From Paraburkholderia fungorum (GTDB taxonomy: Bacteria; Pseudomonadota; Gammaproteobacteria; Burkholderiales; Burkholderiaceae), in assembly GCF_900099835.1 (NCBI RefSeq), contig NZ_FNKP01000004.1, forward strand, positions 124,001 to 188,000: a stretch of DNA of 64,000 nucleotides. The letters run 5' to 3'. The notes beneath the pieces were generated by a model, which searched no databases, was not told the DNA's origin, and saw only the letters and a program-made list of their open reading frames with translations. Below, one piece after another: positions 62,721 through 64,000 of this stretch (position 1 is the stretch's first letter; every line of letters starts with the position of its first letter). The position numbers and the translations under genes are program-made.

Positions 62721-63859
62721 TCCGCAGCTTCATTCACGCAGTGTTCATGATGCTGCCGGTACAGGAACGGATGCGGGTGGCGACGTGGCGCTTTCGCAAG
62801 GTGCGGGAGAACTTCTATCGCGAAACACGCCTCGATGTCGCGGTAAAAGGCCTGCGCAACCGCGAGACGCTACTTGAACGGCTGACGACGCTCGAGCAGC
62901 GCAATCGCTCGCGCAAAACGCTCGTCTGGCCGGTTTTCCAGGCTATTGCCCGGCGCATGCGCGCGGGCGATGACTTCGCGCTGGCGATCCGGCCGTTTAT
63001 CCCGACCGACGAGTATGCGCTGCTTGAACTGGCTGGCTCGTCGACGCGGGAAGACGCGGCGGTGCGCGGTCTGGAGCTTGCCGAGATGGCGGCTAATGCG
63101 AAGCGTGTCCTGTCCGGGACGACCTCGACCCAGCTGGCCTATCCGGCATTTCTGCTCGTCTACCTGTACAGCTTCTGCATGCTCTTCGGCGGGGCGATTT
63201 TCCCCCAGGTGCGCGACGTACGACCGCTTGAAGACTGGCCCGGTGCAGGTCAGGTGCTCTATGCGTTCGACACTTTCTGCTACGAATACTGGTGGCTGAG
63301 TGCTGCGATCGTCGTGGGCGCGGTGTTCAGCTACGTCTCGTCACTTCGCCGCTGGACGGGCGAAATGCGCAACCGCCTCGACGCCGCCCCGCTGATGTGG
63401 CGCAACCGGCGCGATCTGCGCGCCGCGCTCCTGATCGTTTCGTTGTCAGGCCTGTTCGATTCAGGTCTTACGCTTCGCGCCGCACTCGATCGGCTGACCC
63501 GAACCGCCGATCCGTGGCTCAGATGGCATCTGAACCGGATGAGTCGGCGTCTGACCGAAACGCCTGATGAGCCGATGCGCGCTTTAGACACGGGCATTTT
63601 CTCGGAATCCATCGTCGACACGATCACGGACGCCGCCGGTCGCGACCAGTTCGTGCAGGCCATCAAGGATCTCGGCCGGGATTCGCTGTCCCGCGTCGTC
63701 GAAAACGTGCGGCGCAACGCGAAGATTACCCATTACGTCCTGCTTGGTCTGGCCGCGACGCTCTTTCTCACGCTTGGCGTTGGGTCATATGTCATGACCG
63801 GCGCCGCCAGCCTTGATACATCCGTTGTCCAGTCTTCAACCACCTTTACCGCTCACTGA
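62717..63859 (+). CDS. pilR: PilR, type IVb pilus platform membrane protein
   Basis: 380-residue polytopic protein of the type II secretion F (GspF/PilC) family. Two T2SSF regions each carry a hydrophobic block: LSGTTSTQLAYPAFLLVYLYSFCMLF with a short second helix, and THYVLLGLAATLFLTLGVGSYVM at the end. ARRMRAGDDFALAIRPFIPTDEYALLELAGSS is typical of the cytosolic part. It couples the PilQ ATPase to pilin insertion. Start GTG 62717 overlaps the pilQ stop by four bases. Confidence 0.9.
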   Translation: MIRSFIHAVFMMLPVQERMRVATWRFRKVRENFYRETRLDVAVKGLRNRETLLERLTTLEQRNRSRKTLVWPVFQAIARRMRAGDDFALAIRPFIPTDEYALLELAGSSTREDAAVRGLELAEMAANAKRVLSGTTSTQLAYPAFLLVYLYSFCMLFGGAIFPQVRDVRPLEDWPGAGQVLYAFDTFCYEYWWLSAAIVVGAVFSYVSSLRRWTGEMRNRLDAAPLMWRNRRDLRAALLIVSLSGLFDSGLTLRAALDRLTRTADPWLRWHLNRMSRRLTETPDEPMRALDTGIFSESIVDTITDAAGRDQFVQAIKDLGRDSLSRVVENVRRNAKITHYVLLGLAATLFLTLGVGSYVMTGAASLDTSVVQSSTTFTAH

Positions 63860-63866
63860 GGTTGTC

Positions 63867-64000
63867 ATGCAAATCCAGAACAAAGAAATCAGCAAAACCA
63901 CGCTGCTCAAACTCGGTCGCCGTCGCAGGCAGTCGGGCGAACTATCGATGATTGAAAGCGCAGCGGTGATGGCTGCTGCGGCGCTGCTTGCCCTGCTCGC
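63867..64000 (+). CDS. pilS: PilS-type prepilin, N-terminal part
   Basis: Partial gene cut by the window end (134 bases). A GAGG site precedes ATG 63867. A basic leader (KTTLLKLGRRRRQSG) is followed by ELSMIESAAVMAAAALLALL, the start of the hydrophobic helix of a type IVb major pilin. The Glu that is normally +5 after the cleaved Gly is here one place further if cleavage is after SG, so processing may occur after GE. Downstream, R64-type systems carry PilT, PilU and PilV. Confidence 0.82.
   Translation, partial: MQIQNKEISKTTLLKLGRRRRQSGELSMIESAAVMAAAALLALL

Overview
The window reads as part of a large plasmid (megaplasmid or secondary replicon) of a Burkholderiaceae bacterium, most likely Paraburkholderia, Caballeronia or a close relative. 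The evidence is the high GC content, several small families typical of this group (DUF2934-, DUF3022-, DUF4148- and DUF6723-like proteins), and a complete replication and partition block next to a conjugation/pilus operon. No rRNA or tRNA genes, CRISPR arrays or core housekeeping operons were seen.

Layout. 1-3 kb: end of a hybrid sensor kinase, a small DUF6723-like protein and an RsbRD-type sensor kinase. 3.7-9.9 kb (minus strand): a putative one-carbon and oxidative detoxification operon with a phosphatidylserine decarboxylase-like protein, glutathione-independent formaldehyde dehydrogenase, catalase-family protein and FdhF/YdeP molybdopterin oxidoreductase. 10.1-15.7 kb (minus strand): a coxMNOP-like alternative heme-copper oxidase operon (subunit II fused to cytochrome c, subunit I, subunit III, a 4-TM protein) followed by a three-heme cytochrome c. 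Its subunit I lacks the usual proton-channel Glu and Lys. 16-26 kb: small stress and envelope genes, a second DUF6723 / RsbRD-kinase pair whose kinase carries an amber stop, a cspA gene broken by an internal deletion, and a GAF hybrid kinase. 26.4-31.3 kb: a four-gene plus-strand operon (two SDRs, a Gfo/Idh/MocA oxidoreductase and a GH15 glucoamylase-like enzyme), then hemerythrin and a lone receiver protein.

33-45 kb is mosaic and decayed. It holds an IS3-family element, a decayed IS6-family element, fragments of a VIT transporter, an integrase and a GntR regulator, a frameshifted ester cyclase, an orphan ribbon-helix-helix antitoxin, and a tyrosine recombinase whose catalytic Tyr is a Cys. 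Intact sugar-side genes (PQQ-type sugar dehydrogenase, sugar MFS transporter, nitroreductase) lie between them.

45-50.3 kb is the replicon core: three GTGTCCCC/GGGGACAC palindromes (candidate parS), parB, parA, iterons in both orientations, and a Rep_3-type initiator. From 51 kb to the window end runs one tightly overlapping plus-strand operon that joins VirB8/VirB9/VirB10 genes to an R64-type type IVb pilus set (TcpQ/PilL-like, PilN, PilO, PilP, PilQ, PilR, start of PilS) with two lytic transglycosylases and an unusual protein with two VirB9-like domains. This hybrid conjugation/pilus machine is the most interesting system in the window. The oxidase, the detoxification operon and the kinases look like accessory stress-adaptation cargo of the replicon.
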